64,000 nucleotides of DNA, taken from assembly GCA_017999985.1 (NCBI GenBank), contig JAGNKU010000007.1:232339-296338 (forward strand), in the 5' to 3' direction. The notes beneath the pieces were generated by a model. It worked only from the letters and a program-made list of their open reading frames with translations, ran no database searches and was not told where the DNA came from. Positions within the stretch are counted from its first letter, which is position 1; each line of letters opens with the position of its first letter. Shown here in pieces: positions 26,516-35,746 of the stretch. Made by a program: the position numbers and the translations under genes. This stretch comes from Phycisphaerae bacterium (GTDB taxonomy: Bacteria; Planctomycetota; Phycisphaerae; UBA1845; Fen-1342).

Positions 26516-27631
26516 CTACGGTTGCCAGGCAATGTGAATGTGCACGCGCCCCACGTTGCGGTCGCGGAGTTCGACGACCACATAAGTGCCGCGCTCGGAC
26601 GCCCGGCTCGCCGTGAAGCGGATCTCCGGCGCGGTGCCCGAGTCGCAGGCTACTTCGCCGGCACTGGTCTTCAGCTCGACCGGTACCCGGCCGCCCATGT
26701 CCCACGCGGAAAGCGCCAGGTTGTCGGAGTAGTCCGTGGACTGTCTGACCACCACCGTCGCCCCCGCGGCGCTCGCGGGCAGCTTGATGCAGTACTCGGG
26801 GCCGGCGGAGCGGCAAGTACCCTGCAAGTCGTCTCGGTGATCCAGCGTGATGTCCACCGCGAGATCCTGGTCGCGCTGTCGCTCGGTCAGGATCAGCGGT
26901 GTGCGCAGCCGACCGATGACAGTGGATGGCTCGTCGTGCGCGACGCCATCGAGCGTCAGCGTGATGACCGAGTTCTTCGACAGCGGCCGGCCCCCCGGCG
27001 GGTCCTGCTTGATGACGTGTCCGGTCGTGGTCCCGGCGGGGAGAAACTGCCAGCGCAGGTCCAGGCTGCGCAGGATGTTCGCGGCTTCCTGCGCCCACGC
27101 GCCGATATCCCGATCCCAGCCGCGACCAACCAGGAACGGGGCGTGCAGGGCCGGGGTCGGCGTCCAGTAGGTGCGCTTGTACACATCCACCAGGTGGCAG
27201 GTCACTTCGTACTGGTCCGCGGTCGCCGACGGTTCGTGGGTCCCGCCGGCCCGGCTGCGGACGACGGGGGCGAACTGATTGCCGTGGGTGTCGGACAGCA
27301 TCTGTGCCACGGTTTCCGCCGATTCCCCGGGCTTGCGCAGGAAGAGGGACTGACCTTCAATCAGAATCCAGTCCGTGCATCCCTGCGTGGGGTGCAGCCG
27401 CACGAGCGCCGCGGAACCCACGGCGCCGCCCTCGACCATGGTGGAGTTGTCGAAAGCGCTCGTACCGCGCAGGTACCAGAGGGTGCCCCAGTAGATGGGC
27501 GTCGTGCTCTGTTGCGCACAGGTCGTGGTCAGAAGCGGATCCGCGGCGTGTGCGACACCGGTGGCGATGGTCGCGATGAGTGCCAGGCAGTGCCCAGCGA
27601 GCACCGGCGGTGAGACCTGGTTCGCGTACAT
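26516..27631 (-). CDS. Secreted protein with PASTA-like domain
   Basis: A 371-residue protein with a signal peptide at residues 1-30 (ending GVAHAA). The first half is unknown, with a Thr/Gly-rich beta pattern. At about residues 175-235 there is a PASTA-like unit: WAQEAANILRSLDLRW, then TTTGHVIKQDPPGGRPLSKN and SVITLTLDG. PASTA domains usually sit on kinases or penicillin-binding proteins and bind muropeptides; a free secreted one is unusual. The last 120 residues look like a beta-sandwich. It lies 48 bp after a CHASE2 kinase gene, in the same direction, so it could be that kinase's ligand-binding partner. This last point is inference. Confidence 0.78.
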   Translation of the reverse strand: MYANQVSPPVLAGHCLALIATIATGVAHAADPLLTTTCAQQSTTPIYWGTLWYLRGTSAFDNSTMVEGGAVGSAALVRLHPTQGCTDWILIEGQSLFLRKPGESAETVAQMLSDTHGNQFAPVVRSRAGGTHEPSATADQYEVTCHLVDVYKRTYWTPTPALHAPFLVGRGWDRDIGAWAQEAANILRSLDLRWQFLPAGTTTGHVIKQDPPGGRPLSKNSVITLTLDGVAHDEPSTVIGRLRTPLILTERQRDQDLAVDITLDHRDDLQGTCRSAGPEYCIKLPASAAGATVVVRQSTDYSDNLALSAWDMGGRVPVELKTSAGEVACDSGTAPEIRFTASRASERGTYVVVELRDRNVGRVHIHIAWQP

Positions 27632-27679
27632 GCTGAGTTCCTTTCTGAGCTGCAGACCGTGCGCGGCGTGCGCGGCGGA

Positions 27680-30112
27680 TCAGTCGGCCCGGGACCCGAA
27701 TCCGAGCACTGGCCCAGCCGGCGGGTGACGCGTGCGTTCGAGCCGCGTGGCCAGCGCGGCGCCCAGCCACAGGCCGATGATGGCGCTCGCGGGCAGGAAG
27801 ATCACGTGCAGCGTCCGCGCCACGGCGGCGCAGACCGCGACCACGGCCCCGGACGCCAGCAGGCACAACAGCCAGCGCGTCACGGCGGGCCGCCGGCCGA
27901 ATTGCACGCCGAACCACACGCCGATCGTCGCGCAGACCAGCAGAACGATAAGCTCGATGAGCAGATATGGCGGCGGCGTGGCGACGCCGCGCAGCAGGTC
28001 TCCCAGTACAGTTGCGTGCACATACACATGGAATTCGTCGCGGCCGCCGCGGCCGTCATCCACGCGGCTGCGATCCGGTTTAGCGCTGTGCTGGGCGCGC
28101 GTGTCGCCGATGATGACGAGCTTGCGGGTCAGCCGCGGTGCCAATGCCGCGTGCGGCGCCGTGAGCACGTCCTGATAGGGCACCGTGTGACGGGCGAGCA
28201 ATTCGGGCGGCGCTATCAGCGTCACGGCACACGCGGTGTGCCAGTCCGTGGTGTTGGCCAGCGCGGCATCGCCGGGCCGCCAGTCTTTCTGCACATGCGC
28301 GACGGGAATCTCGTCGGCGACCGGCGACCAGCGCCCGCGGCCGGCGGCGGTCGGCTCCGGATCGAAGTAGTCAATGGTCAGGTAGGCCAGGTCCGGGTTC
28401 CAGGAGTACTTGGGCGTGCCGGGGTGACGGGCGGCGGCGTACGTCGCCAGCGCGAGCGACGGGATGGGGGCGGCGCGCGGCGCGACCGCCAGCAAGGCCG
28501 TGCCCTTCACGAGACGATGGTTCAAGAGGTGAATGCAGCCCCAGCCGTCGATATGCTCGGTGAGGGCCGCGCTGAGCAGCGGGCGTCCGTCCGCCGCCGC
28601 GCCGCGCGTGCCGACGATCACGCGGGTCCCGGCGGCCCGAAGCGTGGCGAGCCCGCGGATCAGGTAGCTGTCATGCGCGGGCGCGTCGCTCTCGAACGCG
28701 ATATCCCAGCACACCACGCGCAGGTTCAGTTGCGCCAGGCGCTCCATGAGGGCACCGTGCAGGCGGCGCCACGAGAACGGGTCGGCCGGGTCCACGCCCG
28801 GGATGCCTGCCGCCTCCGCGAGCCGGGGGAGCGCCTCGCAGGCGGCGTCATCGAACGCGATGACGGCGACATCCTCGGACCAAGCCGGTCCGCTGGGCGC
28901 GCGCGCCAGGCGGCGCGCATAGGACTCGAAACCGCGGTCGGGCCAGCTCACCAGCCAGCGCGTGCGATGCAGCGCCAGGGCGCAGACGAACGTGAGCAGG
29001 AGCACGCCGACGTACGCAACGTGCGGGCTGCGCTGCACGCCGCGGCGAAACTGCTTGCGCAGCAGGTAGAGGACACTGTCGCGCCGGGCGGCGATGGGCT
29101 CGCCGGCGAGGTAGTGGGTCAGGTCCTGGGCCAGCTCGCCGGCCGTCTGATAGCGGCGCTTGCGCTCCTTTTGCAGACACTTTAGGACGATCGTCTCCAG
29201 CTCGTCGTTGATCTCCGGGCGCAGTTGGCGCGGCCGGACCGGCTCGGCCTGCAGGATGTTGTTCAGTACATCGTGCAGGCGGCCGACGACCTCATACGGA
29301 AAGCGGCCGGTGAGCATGTAGTAAAGCATCACGCCGAGCGCGTACACGTCGCTGCGCGGATCGATCCGGCCCGGAACGGCCTCGGCCTGCTCGGGCGAGG
29401 CCCAGGGCAGGCTGCCCATGAACTGGCCGGTGACGGTGACCGGGGGCAGCTCGTCGGCCGCGGCGCGCGCGGCTACGCGGGCCAGGCCGAAGTCGAGAAT
29501 ATGCGGCTCGCCATCGGCGTCGATGCGGATGTTGCTCGGCTTCAGGTCGCGATGGACGATGCCGCGCAGATGGGCGGCGTAGACCGCGTTGCAGATCTTG
29601 ACGAACACGCGCAGGCATTCGTCCGGCGGACGCGGCGCGGTGGCCAGCCAGGCATCCAGTGGCTGCCCCGAGATGTAGTCCATCACCAAGTAGTGGCAGC
29701 CCGCCGCCAGGCCACTGTCATGGATCGCGACGATGTTCGGGTGGTTGAGCTGGCCGAGGATCTCGATTTCACGCTCGAAGCGGGCCCGTTCGGCGGGGGC
29801 GGCCAGCGGCCCGGACTTCAGCGCCTTCAGCGCGACCTTGCGCTTCGTAGATTTCTGCAGCGCCTGGTACACGACGCCCTGTCCGCCGCGGTGAATTTCG
29901 CGCAGCAGCGTGTAGCCGGGGAAGGCGTCGGGCGCCAGCGAGTCGGCGAACGCGACGCACGGGGTGGTACCGACGTCCGGCGGCGACTCAGGCGGCGAGA
30001 TGGCCGTGGGGCCGTCGGGTGACACCGGACCCGTGGTGGAGTCATCCGGCCGCGGGACGGATGGCGGCGGCCCGGCTTGCGGCGGCGGATCGGTGGGTTG
30101 CTGCGGGCTCAT
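27680..30112 (-). CDS. Serine/threonine kinase with CHASE2 sensor domain
   Basis: An 810-residue membrane kinase. A Pro-rich head (1-65) precedes the catalytic domain (about 78-345) with HRGGQGVVYQAL, VALKALK, HRDLKPSN, DFGLAR and SPEQ in place of APE. A membrane helix near 400-420 is followed by an extracytoplasmic CHASE2-like sensor (about 430-700; DVAVIAFDD, VVCWDIAFESD, LVIIGDTRA, VHATVLGDLL). Three membrane helices close the protein. The order is kinase then CHASE2, the reverse of most CHASE2 proteins but common in planctomycetes. ATG 30112 is used because the domain begins soon after; the frame is open to 30313. It shares direction with the PASTA protein gene downstream. Confidence 0.9.
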   Translation of the reverse strand: MSPQQPTDPPPQAGPPPSVPRPDDSTTGPVSPDGPTAISPPESPPDVGTTPCVAFADSLAPDAFPGYTLLREIHRGGQGVVYQALQKSTKRKVALKALKSGPLAAPAERARFEREIEILGQLNHPNIVAIHDSGLAAGCHYLVMDYISGQPLDAWLATAPRPPDECLRVFVKICNAVYAAHLRGIVHRDLKPSNIRIDADGEPHILDFGLARVAARAAADELPPVTVTGQFMGSLPWASPEQAEAVPGRIDPRSDVYALGVMLYYMLTGRFPYEVVGRLHDVLNNILQAEPVRPRQLRPEINDELETIVLKCLQKERKRRYQTAGELAQDLTHYLAGEPIAARRDSVLYLLRKQFRRGVQRSPHVAYVGVLLLTFVCALALHRTRWLVSWPDRGFESYARRLARAPSGPAWSEDVAVIAFDDAACEALPRLAEAAGIPGVDPADPFSWRRLHGALMERLAQLNLRVVCWDIAFESDAPAHDSYLIRGLATLRAAGTRVIVGTRGAAADGRPLLSAALTEHIDGWGCIHLLNHRLVKGTALLAVAPRAAPIPSLALATYAAARHPGTPKYSWNPDLAYLTIDYFDPEPTAAGRGRWSPVADEIPVAHVQKDWRPGDAALANTTDWHTACAVTLIAPPELLARHTVPYQDVLTAPHAALAPRLTRKLVIIGDTRAQHSAKPDRSRVDDGRGGRDEFHVYVHATVLGDLLRGVATPPPYLLIELIVLLVCATIGVWFGVQFGRRPAVTRWLLCLLASGAVVAVCAAVARTLHVIFLPASAIIGLWLGAALATRLERTRHPPAGPVLGFGSRAD

Positions 30113-30254
30113 GGCGCCGCTCCGGCAGTCGACGGTAAGAGTAGCCCTGACGACGCGTACCCGGCCCTGGGCGGCACGGCGTCCACCGCGGCAAATTGTA
30201 CGGTGAGTGGGCGAAGTCTCGCAACGTGGCGGGCGAAGTGTGCAGGGCGGCGGA

Positions 30255-32114
30255 TCATCGGGAGAGGAGCGTGTGGATGCTGGTGCCGACCGACGTGAGC
30301 GTGTCACCCACAATCAGCCCAGTGCAGACCGTGATCAGGAACCGGCTGGACCAGTCGCGGCACCACTTGCCAAGCAGGAGGGCGACCAGACCACCCAGAA
30401 AGATGGCCGCCGAGACACTGGCTGGGAATACGAACGCCATCCCCACGCTGGCGGTACTGGGCACCCAGCGTCGTGCGCGCGCCGGCGCCAGGCGCTCACC
30501 CAGCGTCAGGGCCACGGCGACCAGCGCGGCGATGAGCATCGCGAGTGGCGTGCCGGCGGGTAGCCCGCGAAAGCCGCCCTGGAACAGCTCCGCGACGACC
30601 ATGACGCCGCGCACCCCCGGTGCGGGCAGCTCTTCGGTCAGCAGTTGCGTGGCGGGGTTGGGGACCAGCAGCGTGTAGGCGAACGCGGCCGCGCATGCAC
30701 CCGCCGCCGCGCCGCAAAGTTGAGCGATGGTCTGGGCGCGCGGCGCAGCGCCGAGGAGCGCACCGCACTTGAGGTCGCTGAGCAGGTCGGCGCACTGGCT
30801 TGCGGCGCCGCTGGTGACGTTGGCCGCCATCAGGTTCGCCGCCGGGCTTTGCGGCAGCAGCGCCCCGACCGCGAGCTGCGTGAGTTTGGCCACGGGAGCG
30901 ATGGGGTTCATGCCGGTCTCGCCGGCGACGCGTGCTGCGCCGAGCGCGAGGATGAATGCGAGCAGCACGCCAACGGCGGCGACCCACCACGGTACGGCGA
31001 ACAGCAGCACCTGTACGCCAATCACTGTCACGAGCGACGCCCCTAGGGCCAGGGCATATGGACTGCGGCGTTGCAGGCTGCCTGGGCCAGGCTGACTTGT
31101 GAAGAGGCGTGCCACGCCGGTGGCCAGTGCGCGCCAGGAGAATGCCAGCGAGACCAGCGCCGCGACCACCATCATGGTCACGCCCGGCCACACCAGCCAC
31201 GTGACCATCTCCGGATAGGTCGCGGCCCGCATCGTGCCGTCGGCCAGCAGCGGCGGGGCAATGAGCCCGAAGGCGACGATCGAGCCAAGCAGGAGCGAGG
31301 CGCACGTGCGGAACCCGATCAGACCGCCGACCGCCGGCAGCAGTGGCGACGTACTCAGGCCGAAGGTCAAGTCGGACAGTCTCAGGCCGCGCAGGGCCCC
31401 AGGCGCAGCGAGCGTGCCGATCCTGGCGACGTACGTAGACACGGCGAGGCAGGCACTGGCCGCCGCCCCAACGAGTAACGCCTCGATCCGCGCGGCCGCT
31501 TCACGTCCATGGCGCCCAGTGGCGTAGCCGACCGGCTGGTCCGGGGGGAGCGGCGCGCCGGACACTGCCGCGGCGCATTCGCGCGCGTGCAGGCCGCGCA
31601 GCGTCTCGGCGCCGGCAATTCCGACCGCGAAGGGCAGCTTCTCGGCGACGATCATCTGCCGGCGCAGGCCGACGGCGATCACGTTCCCCAACAGGCAGAC
31701 GACCAGCAGCCAGCCGGCCAGCACCGGCCAGCTCAGCGTCTGACCGGTGAGCAGCGCGAGCGCGGGGATCGCGGTCACGAGGCCGGCCGAGGGTACATAC
31801 GCGGCGGCCGAGCAACCCGTCTGGTTGATGTTATTCTCGAGCATGTCGAAGCGGCGGACCCGCCCGCCGCTCAGGCCTTCGACGCCCGCCCAGAAGCCGT
31901 AGCCGAGCAAGGCCGCAACGATCGACATGTTGAAAACCATGCCGAGCTTCAGGCCGGCGTAGATGTTGCAGACGGAAAGCACAGCGCCGAGCAGCGCGCC
32001 GGTGAGCACGCCGCGGAGCGTCAATTGCGGCGCGTCTGGACAAAGTGTCAAGGGCGTCGGATTGGCCGCGCCCGTGGTTGGCGCGTCCGAGGTGGGGGTC
32101 GCTTCCGTGCCCAC
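30255..32114 (-). CDS. OPT family oligopeptide/metal-chelate transporter
   Basis: A 619-residue multi-spanning inner membrane transporter with about 14-16 hydrophobic segments. OPT/YSL family features include the N-terminal LTLRGVLTGALLGAVLSVCN, NIYAGLKLGMVFNMSI, and the later GETGMNPIAPVAKLTQL. Bacterial members take up peptides or metal chelates by proton symport. I prefer GTG 32114, which has GGAG eight bases upstream; GTG 32123 is also possible. It stands between two kinase genes with no substrate-binding or peptidase neighbour, so the substrate is not set by context. Confidence 0.9.
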   Translation of the reverse strand: MGTEATPTSDAPTTGAANPTPLTLCPDAPQLTLRGVLTGALLGAVLSVCNIYAGLKLGMVFNMSIVAALLGYGFWAGVEGLSGGRVRRFDMLENNINQTGCSAAAYVPSAGLVTAIPALALLTGQTLSWPVLAGWLLVVCLLGNVIAVGLRRQMIVAEKLPFAVGIAGAETLRGLHARECAAAVSGAPLPPDQPVGYATGRHGREAAARIEALLVGAAASACLAVSTYVARIGTLAAPGALRGLRLSDLTFGLSTSPLLPAVGGLIGFRTCASLLLGSIVAFGLIAPPLLADGTMRAATYPEMVTWLVWPGVTMMVVAALVSLAFSWRALATGVARLFTSQPGPGSLQRRSPYALALGASLVTVIGVQVLLFAVPWWVAAVGVLLAFILALGAARVAGETGMNPIAPVAKLTQLAVGALLPQSPAANLMAANVTSGAASQCADLLSDLKCGALLGAAPRAQTIAQLCGAAAGACAAAFAYTLLVPNPATQLLTEELPAPGVRGVMVVAELFQGGFRGLPAGTPLAMLIAALVAVALTLGERLAPARARRWVPSTASVGMAFVFPASVSAAIFLGGLVALLLGKWCRDWSSRFLITVCTGLIVGDTLTSVGTSIHTLLSR

Positions 32115-32192
32115 GCTGACCACTCCATGCAGGCGCCCGCGCGGCGCGGCCGCGCGCGCACGGCAGGCATGGTACGTGAATCGGCGCGGGCG

Positions 32193-35084
32193 TCAACCGC
32201 GTACGGCGTCGCTCGTCGGCTGGCTCTCCGGCGTCGCGCGGAAGCGGGCGGCGTCCGCCGGCCGGTCCCAGGCGTCATAAAGTTCCACAATGCGCTGCCG
32301 CAGCCGCCGCGCGCGCGGATGCGCGGCGCCGACGGTCGCGCTCAGACGCTCGTACGCCGCCAGCATGTGCGCCTCCGCCTCCGCAAAGCGCTGCAATCCG
32401 GCGAGGGCCCGTCCGTACCAGCCCTCGACGACGGCCGGATACCAGTGCTCGGGCGGCATGACCTGGCGCACCTTCTCCAGCAGGGCGCCGAACTCGTCGG
32501 CGGCCGCCTGGAAGTCCCCGCGCTCGTACAAGAGCGTGCCGAGCTGGACCCGGGCGTGCAGCGTCTCGAGGGCCTCGTCGCCAAACGCCTGCCGGCGCTG
32601 CTGGAGGGCCCGTCGGATCAGCGGCTCGGCTTCGTCGAACCGCTGCAGGTCGGTCAGCGCGGTGCCGAGGTTCACCATCGCCGTGGACGTATACGGACTG
32701 CTTTCGCCCAGGGCGCGGAGGCAGCCCTCCAGAGCGGCGCGATAGATGGGCTCGGCGTCGGCGGGCCGTTCCTGGAGCTGCAGGCACTGCGCCAGGCTGT
32801 TCATCGCGTAGAGCGTGTCGAGGTGCTCGTCGCCGTTGGTCCGCCGGGAGGTCTCGAGCGCAGCGCGCAGCAGGGGCTCGGCCTCGGCATAGCGACCCTG
32901 GACGTTGAGCATCCCGGCCAGGGCCCCCATGGCGCCGAGCGTGTCCGTGTGCTCCGGCCCCAGGACGCGTTGGGCGCGCTCGACGGCTTCGCGCAAAAGC
33001 GGCTCCGCCTCGCCAAACTGGCCTTGATGGGAAAGCTCGAGGCCCAGGTTGGCGATGGCGACGATGGTCTCCGGATGGTCCGAGCCGAGAATACGGCGTT
33101 CATTCTCGAGGACCGCGCGCAGCAGCGCGAGCGCCTCATCGCGCGGGCCGGTGATCCCCAGCAGCCGGGAATAGCTGCTCATGGCCCGCAGCGTGTCGCG
33201 GTGCTGCGGGCCGAGCACGCGCCGCGCCGTCTCCAGTCGCTGCCGCATCAGGCTGCCCGCCTCTTCCAGCTTGCCCTGGGTGCACAGGACGCTGGCCAGG
33301 TTGCCCATGCTGGTAAGCGTGTCGAGGGCGTCCTCGCCCAGCAGCCGCCGGCTGTTGGCCAGGGCCGCGCGATGCAGCGCCTCGGCTTCATCGAGCTGTC
33401 CGAGCATCTCGAGCACGTACGCCAGATCGTTCATCGTGCGGGTGGTGTCGATGTGGTCGTCGCCGAGCACGCGACGCCGCGCGTCCAGCACCTGCCGCAA
33501 CAGTGTCACCGCCTCGTCCAGTTTGCCCTGCTGCCTCTTGAGCCAGGCAATCGCCGCGAGACTGGAAAGCGTGTCGGGATGCTCCGCGCCGGCGGCGCCG
33601 CGCCACAAGTCGTAGGCCGCCTGCAGTTGCGGCTCGCTTTCGGCAAACAGGCCCAGACTGGAGTAGGCGTTGCCGATGGCCTCGTGCAGGGCCGCCGCCG
33701 TAGGCGCATCGAGGTCGGTCGACTCCGCGAGCTCGCGGCTGGCCTTGTCGAGCACGTCGGCCACGCGGGCCTCGCGCCCCAGGTCGAGCGGCATGGTGAG
33801 CATATTCACCAGGAACAGGTTGATGGCGTGCGTCTGGGCGGATTTTCGCTGCGACTCGGTGCGGGCAACCACCTCGGCGGCCCGGGCCTTCTCGGCGGCG
33901 TCGAGGCGCTGATCGGCCAGTTGCTCGGCTTCCGTGGCCCGCAGCCACAGCACGCTGAGCAGCACGGCCGCCCCGAGGGTGATGAGCAGGAACACGCTGG
34001 TGATGCGCGCGACGTACTTGTAGCGCCGCATGGCTTTGCGCAGCGTGTACAGCGCGCTGTCGCGCTTCGCTTCGATCGGCTCGTTGGCCAGGTAGTGCCG
34101 GATGTCGCGGGCCAGGTCGCCGGCGCTCTGGTAACGCCGGTCGGGCTCCTTGGCCAGGCATTTCAGCACCAGCGTGTCGACCTCGTCGTCGAGCTCGCGC
34201 CGCAGGCTGCTGGGCCGCAGCGGCTCGATGCTCTGGATGTTGTGCAGCACCTCGCGCAGCCCCCCCACCACCGGGTACGGGAACCGGCGGGTCAGGAGCT
34301 GGAACAGGATCACGCCCAGCGCGTACACGTCGCTGCGAACGTCGGTCGCGTGCGGGCTGCCGTCCGCCTGCTCCGGGCTGGCCCACGGCGGCGAACCCAT
34401 GAACTCGCCGGTCAGGCTCATCGGCGATTCGCCCACGTTGGCGTGCGAGTCGGTCGCGGCCTTGGCCAGGCCAAAGTCGAGCACGAACGGTTCGCCGGCG
34501 GGGTCGATGCGAATGTTGCTCGGCTTCAGGTCGCGGTGGATCACGCCCCGCTGGTGCGCGTAGTTCACGGCATCGCAGACCTTGGCGAAAAGCTGAAAGG
34601 TGGCGCGCACCGAGAACAGCGGCGAAGCCTCGCTCCGCGGCATGGGGACGCGCACGTCGAGCGGCTCGCCGCGGTGCGTCTTCGACCAGTCGTCGGCCAG
34701 GGCCGCGTCGCCGATCAGCTCGTCGAGCCCCACGCCCTCGATGAATTCCATCACATAGTAGGGGTAGCCGGCGTCCGTCACGCCGCTGTCATAAAGCCGC
34801 ACGATGTTCGGATGGTGCAGCGTGGCGATCAGGTCGATCTCACGCTCGAAACGCCGGCGACGCGAATCGGATGCCCAGGCGCCGTCGAGCAGGACCTTGA
34901 TCGCCACGCGGCGCTTCGTGGAGCGCTGCGTGGCGCTGAAAACCACACCCTGGCCGCCGCGGCGGATTTCGCGCAGCTCATCGTAGCCGGGGATGCTGGG
35001 CTGGCGCGGGGCCGGCGCCCGGCTCTGCTTGACCGCACCGAGCAGTTGCTCGGCGTCCTCGTACCAGTTCGACTGCGTGCCCAT
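32193..35084 (-). CDS. Serine/threonine kinase with TPR sensor repeats
   Basis: A 963-residue kinase. The catalytic domain (about 35-320) shows RRGGQGVVFSATQRSTKRR, VAIKVLL, HRDLKPSN, DFGLAK and SPEQ. One membrane helix lies near residues 355-380 (FLLITLGAAVLLSVLWL). The remaining 550 residues are tandem 42-residue TPRs of the kinesin-light-chain type, with words like LGDDHIDTTRTMNDLAYVL and LLRAALETSRR, at least ten units. The repeats should face the periplasm and bind a protein partner. ATG 35084 has GGGGTGG upstream. It lies 16 bp after an ECF sigma gene, a pair often seen in planctomycetes, suggesting that the kinase controls the sigma. Confidence 0.93.
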   Translation of the reverse strand: MGTQSNWYEDAEQLLGAVKQSRAPAPRQPSIPGYDELREIRRGGQGVVFSATQRSTKRRVAIKVLLDGAWASDSRRRRFEREIDLIATLHHPNIVRLYDSGVTDAGYPYYVMEFIEGVGLDELIGDAALADDWSKTHRGEPLDVRVPMPRSEASPLFSVRATFQLFAKVCDAVNYAHQRGVIHRDLKPSNIRIDPAGEPFVLDFGLAKAATDSHANVGESPMSLTGEFMGSPPWASPEQADGSPHATDVRSDVYALGVILFQLLTRRFPYPVVGGLREVLHNIQSIEPLRPSSLRRELDDEVDTLVLKCLAKEPDRRYQSAGDLARDIRHYLANEPIEAKRDSALYTLRKAMRRYKYVARITSVFLLITLGAAVLLSVLWLRATEAEQLADQRLDAAEKARAAEVVARTESQRKSAQTHAINLFLVNMLTMPLDLGREARVADVLDKASRELAESTDLDAPTAAALHEAIGNAYSSLGLFAESEPQLQAAYDLWRGAAGAEHPDTLSSLAAIAWLKRQQGKLDEAVTLLRQVLDARRRVLGDDHIDTTRTMNDLAYVLEMLGQLDEAEALHRAALANSRRLLGEDALDTLTSMGNLASVLCTQGKLEEAGSLMRQRLETARRVLGPQHRDTLRAMSSYSRLLGITGPRDEALALLRAVLENERRILGSDHPETIVAIANLGLELSHQGQFGEAEPLLREAVERAQRVLGPEHTDTLGAMGALAGMLNVQGRYAEAEPLLRAALETSRRTNGDEHLDTLYAMNSLAQCLQLQERPADAEPIYRAALEGCLRALGESSPYTSTAMVNLGTALTDLQRFDEAEPLIRRALQQRRQAFGDEALETLHARVQLGTLLYERGDFQAAADEFGALLEKVRQVMPPEHWYPAVVEGWYGRALAGLQRFAEAEAHMLAAYERLSATVGAAHPRARRLRQRIVELYDAWDRPADAARFRATPESQPTSDAVRG

Positions 35085-35100
35085 CGCCACCCCGGATCGC

Positions 35101-35688
35101 TCACCCCTCTTCGCCGACCTGTTGCTCCACCAGCTCCGTGAGGCGCTTCATGATCCGCGACTTCGCCTGGTAGACCTGGTCCACGCTCAGCCCGAGGGCC
35201 TCGGCCGTCTCGCGGGCGTCGCGGCCCTCGACGGCGTAGCGCTGAAAGGCCTGCCGATCCGCGTCGTTGAACTCGACGGCGATGGTCCGCATGGCCTGGC
35301 GGGCGTGGTACTGGCGCCACTCCGCTTCCCAGGCCGCCTCGACGTCCTCGTCCTCGCACGCCGCACGCGTCGCTTCCTCGAGGTGCTCCAGGTCCACTTC
35401 GCCGTGGCGGGCCATACGGCGTTTGAAAATGGCGTGCAGCGTGATCGTCTTCAGGTACGAGCGGAACTTGCCGCGGGCCGGATCGTAGTGGAACCCGGGC
35501 AGCGTCTTGCTGAGCGCGAGCAGGACTTCCTGGGCCACGTCGTCGCAGTCGGCGGGCTGCAGGCTGCGGCGGCGCGCGAAGCCCGCGATGAGCTCCGCGT
35601 AGCGCTCATGAAACTCACGCCAGGCAGCGGGATCCTGTCCGTTGCTCAGGCGCTGCAGCAAGCTGATGTGAGTGGTTTGCCCGTACAT
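35101..35688 (-). CDS. ECF RNA polymerase sigma factor
   Basis: A 195-residue ECF sigma factor. Region 2 covers about residues 20-95 (ADCDDVAQEVLLALSK and a YLKTITLHAIFKRR segment), and region 4 about 135-185 (YAVEGRDARETAEALGLSVDQVYQAKSRI). ATG 35688 has GGAG four to five bases upstream; the frame runs to 35790 without support. It is transcribed into the TPR kinase gene 16 bp downstream, so the kinase probably regulates it by phosphorylation, in place of an anti-sigma factor. No anti-sigma gene is adjacent. Confidence 0.93.
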   Translation of the reverse strand: MYGQTTHISLLQRLSNGQDPAAWREFHERYAELIAGFARRRSLQPADCDDVAQEVLLALSKTLPGFHYDPARGKFRSYLKTITLHAIFKRRMARHGEVDLEHLEEATRAACEDEDVEAAWEAEWRQYHARQAMRTIAVEFNDADRQAFQRYAVEGRDARETAEALGLSVDQVYQAKSRIMKRLTELVEQQVGEEG

Positions 35689-35746
35689 GTTCTCCAGTAT
35701 ATCCCCGTCGGGCGGCGAATAGATATAGTCTTTGCCTGGCGCCACC

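Noticed and set aside
31509..35141. 1210-codon open frame on the plus strand
   Set aside because: Opposite strand of the TPR kinase and OPT genes; GC-rich codon bias produces such frames, and it has no domains.
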